Translations under genes and position numbers: made by a program
Assembly: GCF_003711225.1 (NCBI RefSeq)
Contig: NZ_CP031030.1
Coordinates: forward strand, 4,650,001 to 4,714,000
Origin: Runella sp. SP2
GTDB lineage: Bacteria > Bacteroidota > Bacteroidia > Cytophagales > Spirosomataceae
Reading direction: 5' to 3'
DNA length: 64,000 nucleotides
In this document: piece by piece, positions 61,504-64,000 of the stretch
Layout of the letters: every line of letters begins with the position of its first letter
Position numbering within the stretch: the stretch's first letter is position 1
The notes under the pieces: model-generated
What the model saw: the letters and a program-made list of their open reading frames with translations, nothing else
What the model was told of the DNA's origin: nothing
Database searches by the model: none

Positions 61504-62019
61504 TCCCCCATCAGAGTTTATTAGGAGTCCTAGTTCTAACAACAACACGCCTATTTTTTAACCATTGACAATGGCATTAACCCATTGTTTTTCAAACTCG
61601 TCACAAGTATATACCATGAGGGTCAGCGACAGAAAGTCTTACCTTGAGAGACTCCGACCACAATGTTTTTTTTACGAAATAAGCCCCCGTCTAGACGAGT
61701 GGTACGCCAATGCGACGCAGCGCGGGCAATGAGACTGTATTATAAAATGATTCTGAGACCAGAGTACAATGCACGGAAGAGAAGCTTCTTGAAGAAGTTT
61801 ATCCAACGAAACTTTAACAGCTATATTGCAAAAGTCAATACTTTTGGCCGCCTCCGAAATTCCTAACAAATTGACTCCATATTTTACCGATTTGGGTACG
61901 TTCCCGTAACTCTGCGCCGAGTAGTGCTGCCCGTAATATTTGACGACCACCCGTAAGCAAGTATGGCCACAATCCATGGCATCATGTTGACGATACAGGG
62001 AGCTTCATTGGGAAGTCAT
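61504..62019 (-). pseudogene. dead partial copy of the C39 exporter gene
   Basis: The N-terminal part of the exporter gene is repeated here in decayed form: DCGHTCLRVVVKYYGQHYSAQ, GVNLLGISEAAKS and AVKVSLDKLLQEASLPCIVLWSQNHF align with the intact gene. The start region has a stop or frameshift and the frame breaks after the catalytic His. Downstream DNA still matches 58640-58750. The C39 insert of the intact gene is replaced by unrelated sequence of about 96 bp at 61641-61736. The copy ends in a worn version of the palindromic element's arm (CCCCCAT at 61505). Confidence 0.85.
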
Positions 62020-62049
62020 TTATTAGATAATTTTTTAATTAACGTACTT

Positions 62050-63363
62050 TCAATTCATTATTTTTTCTATCTCCTTTAGTTGCTGCTCGCCACACCCACG
62101 AGAAAGAATTTTACCAGATTTATCTAATAGTATAAACGTAGGGAAACACCCCACACTCAGCTTCTCTACTAATTTTTCTGGATTCTTTTCATCATTTTTT
62201 TCAAATTTATGAACCCAATTCATTTCTTTTTCTTCAATAAATTTCTTGACTTTTTCAATATCTTTATCATGTGCTATACTGATTAATTCAATTTTGTCTT
62301 TGTATTTTTGGTAAAACGTTTTAAGTTTTGGTAGTCCAATTATACAAGGGCCGCACCAGGTCCCCCAAAAGTCTAACAATGTGTATTTATTTTTTCGTTT
62401 ATTAATATCATACAATTGAATATTTATATCGTAAAATGGAGGTAAAATAATTTGATAACCCGTTCTATATCCTACTTCTACCGTTGAATCACTCCAAATA
62501 CGCAATTTTAATGTATCTCCAAATTCAGAAGCTGAAATTATTTTTATTTTTGTATTCTTTTCAAAAACAAATGAATCCCCAATCTTAGGCACTGGCTGAA
62601 TAGAAATATTCTTATAGTCAGAAGAATCGCTAAAAATTACATTTTCATTGGAATAATCACCTCCTTTAAAAAAAGTAAAAGGCAAAGTAACAGTATAATA
62701 TTTTTCTCCTATATTTATTTTAGAAGTTTTTCTGTCGACAATAGTAAAAAAAACTGTAAGTAGCTCTTTTATTGAATCTCTAATTTGGTAAGATTTATCA
62801 AATGGCCTAATTTTTATATTTGATTCTCTGTTGAAAATATTTTTACCATGATAGTATTCATACTTCGCTTTAAATGTCTTTAATGTATCCCAGTTTAATA
62901 TTTCTTTTTTTTTATTAATGTCAAAAATTTGAAGTTCATCATCTGCAAAATCTAAATTATTATTACAATCACAAACAACAAATTTTTCCTTTCCTTTTAT
63001 GCCAGAAAATATATAAATACTTTGATTTACATATTTATCTGTCAATTTACTTTCGTCTATTTTATATACTTTTTTTAAAGCAATATAAGTAGAAGAATCT
63101 ATGTCTTTATTTATAATACGAGAATATAAACTCTGCTTTAATTGCATATCAATAACAGACACTGCAAACGTATCCAAGTCATTTAATATCCCCTTGAATT
63201 TTTTAAAAATATCTCTATTCGTTATTAGCCGAGCAGGAGAAGTAAACTTATTCCGATACAAATCACTTTTTGTAACCATTGCAAGAGTAACAGTATCTGC
63301 TTTTTGAGCAAAAATTTTTGTGCTTAAAATTAAAAGCAAAGTAATTATAAATATTTTTTTCAT
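62050..63363 (-). CDS. TlpA-type thioredoxin-like protein next to peptide precursors
   Basis: A 437-residue exported protein with a signal peptide (MKKIFIITLLLILSTKIFAQ), a long unassigned N-terminal region of about 310 residues, and a C-terminal thioredoxin domain with LLDFWGTWCGPCIIGLPKL near residue 335 and a cis-Pro region (VGCFPTFILLD). The gene is much richer in A/T than the housekeeping genes. It is the first intact gene downstream of the Cys-rich peptide genes and probably acts on their disulfides. That role is inferred. Confidence 0.85.
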   Translation of the reverse strand: MKKIFIITLLLILSTKIFAQKADTVTLAMVTKSDLYRNKFTSPARLITNRDIFKKFKGILNDLDTFAVSVIDMQLKQSLYSRIINKDIDSSTYIALKKVYKIDESKLTDKYVNQSIYIFSGIKGKEKFVVCDCNNNLDFADDELQIFDINKKKEILNWDTLKTFKAKYEYYHGKNIFNRESNIKIRPFDKSYQIRDSIKELLTVFFTIVDRKTSKINIGEKYYTVTLPFTFFKGGDYSNENVIFSDSSDYKNISIQPVPKIGDSFVFEKNTKIKIISASEFGDTLKLRIWSDSTVEVGYRTGYQIILPPFYDINIQLYDINKRKNKYTLLDFWGTWCGPCIIGLPKLKTFYQKYKDKIELISIAHDKDIEKVKKFIEEKEMNWVHKFEKNDEKNPEKLVEKLSVGCFPTFILLDKSGKILSRGCGEQQLKEIEKIMN

Positions 63364-63524
63364 TTTTGGTTTACAATTTTTAACTAAGAAATTATTTCAA
63401 ATTTATTTTTTCAAAATACTATAAATCAATAATTTACAATCAAATAATAACTTGATTTATAAATATTGATTATCTTTGTTTTAGTAATATTAGCAGCTTG
63501 GAATCATAATAGAGCCTAGTTTTT

Positions 63525-63558
63525 ATAGGAGATATACCATTTAATGCATATCTCCTAT
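63525..63558. terminator. hairpin after the double-glycine peptide gene
   Basis: ATAGGAGATAT and ATATCTCCTAT pair perfectly over 11 bp with a 12-nt loop, 5 bp after the peptide gene stop on the minus strand. No T run follows on that strand, so it may be a stabilising or processing hairpin rather than a full terminator. Confidence 0.55.
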
Positions 63559-63563
63559 TCTAT

Positions 63564-63803
63564 TTACGCATCACAACCTTTCTCATAGAGTCCACTGTCT
63601 CCACACCCACACCCGATATTATCATCAGCAAAACACCGTACACCCGATTCACATGAGCAGTCAACTTGTAGTCCAGTAGAACTAAGAGGACACGATGCAA
63701 AACATGTATTTGCTGCACCATATCCACCTTTTATACTTTTCATCTGCATTTTATTCAATTCATTTTCAACAAATTGAATAAGGATTTGTTTTAGATTTTT
63801 CAT
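63564..63803 (-). CDS. Cys-rich peptide precursor with double-glycine leader
   Basis: A 79-residue precursor. The leader is 27 residues (starting MKNLKQILIQFVENELNKM and ending MKSIKGG), with the hydrophobic spacing of leaders cut by C39 proteases. The core after GG is about 52 residues with eight Cys (TCFASC, CSCESGVRC, GCGCGDSG, GC near the end) and would form disulfides. The start at ATG 63803 is chosen because the upstream frame overlaps the next peptide gene. A bacteriocin or signal peptide is likely; the exporter at 56809 is the obvious partner. Confidence 0.82.
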   Translation of the reverse strand: MKNLKQILIQFVENELNKMQMKSIKGGYGAANTCFASCPLSSTGLQVDCSCESGVRCFADDNIGCGCGDSGLYEKGCDA

Positions 63804-63810
63804 AATTTTA

Positions 63811-64000
63811 TTATGTTGGTATGCAAAATTTTGTTTCTGTATCTGATTGACATCCACCTCCCAGATCTTCAAAGGTATAACAGCTTGTTCCACTACAACT
63901 TACAGATGGTAAAAGGCCACAATCATTTGTACAACCTGCAGCTTCATACCCTCCTTTAATACCCTTCATTTGTATTTTCGACAGAATACCGTCAGCTAGA
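63811..64000 (-). CDS. second Cys-rich double-glycine peptide precursor, partial
   Basis: A reading frame entering from the right edge ends at TAA 63811-63813. It shows the end of a leader (LADGILSKIQMKGIKGG) and a core (YEAAGCTNDCGLL, SCSGTSCYTFED, GGGCQSD, FCIPT) with six Cys. The leader end is like that of the peptide downstream (KIQMKGIKGG against KMQMKSIKGG), 8 bp away. The start lies outside the window. Confidence 0.8.
   Translation of the reverse strand, partial: LADGILSKIQMKGIKGGYEAAGCTNDCGLLPSVSCSGTSCYTFEDLGGGCQSDTETKFCIPT

Noticed and set aside
61663-61866. 67-residue plus-strand frame
   Set aside because: It lies opposite the decayed exporter copy and has no features of its own.
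63804-63893. Longer form of the peptide precursor starting at 63893
   Set aside because: The extra 30 residues overlap the end of the upstream peptide gene and lack leader features; ATG 63803 gives a standard double-glycine leader.

Overview
The window looks like chromosomal DNA of a Bacteroidota member, most likely a Cytophagales bacterium (Spirosomataceae-like). This rests on the style of its genes (PorP/SprF-type protein, CarboxypepD_reg and TonB-plug proteins, TlpA-type thioredoxins, LytTR and HemJ proteins), on Bacteroidota -7 boxes of the form TANNTTTG before many starts, and on the near absence of Shine-Dalgarno sites. The genus is inferred, not shown. No tRNA, rRNA or CRISPR array was seen.

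Layout. 1-8.2 kb: an ECF sigma factor, a membrane partner (probable anti-sigma), an adhesin-like secreted protein and four tandem outer-membrane-type paralogues, closed by a terminator. 8.3-12.3 kb: thrB, an M28 peptidase, a broken toxin-antitoxin pair and galU. 12.4-23.7 kb: a potassium-uptake regulon made of an NtrC-type sigma54 activator, kdpFABC, a porin, a KdpD sensor domain without kinase, and a separate HAMP/PAS histidine kinase. One toxin-antitoxin pair sits between the activator and kdpF, and another is buried in antisense between kdpA and kdpB. A good sigma54 promoter precedes kdpF, with two tandem dyads about 110-130 bp upstream of its expected start. 23.7-36.8 kb: mixed housekeeping and envelope genes (LytTR regulator, Gfo/Idh/MocA oxidoreductase, TonB, hemJ, LysM transglycosylase, gatA, tatA, lpxH, cdsA, CPBP protease). 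36.9-42.2 kb: rimP-nusA-infB with a terminator-like hairpin in the rimP leader. 42.3-50.6 kb: an orphan mcrC, then lpdA, odhB and odhA and a PorP/SprF protein.

50.7-64 kb is an accessory minus-strand region. At its upstream end are at least two small Cys-rich peptides with double-glycine leaders. They are followed by a TlpA-type protein, a dead copy of an exporter gene, a decayed ISL3 transposase, LicD and a cytidylyltransferase, a C39-peptidase ABC exporter, an HlyD adaptor, a plug-only TonB-receptor-like protein and two more TlpA-type proteins. Together these read as a secretion system for disulfide-rich, bacteriocin-like peptides.

Two genome-scale habits stand out. Palindromic G/C-rich elements are inserted in frame inside intact coding sequences (one in kdpA, three in the ABC exporter). 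Short repeat-like DNA also serves as the hydrophobic core of several signal peptides.
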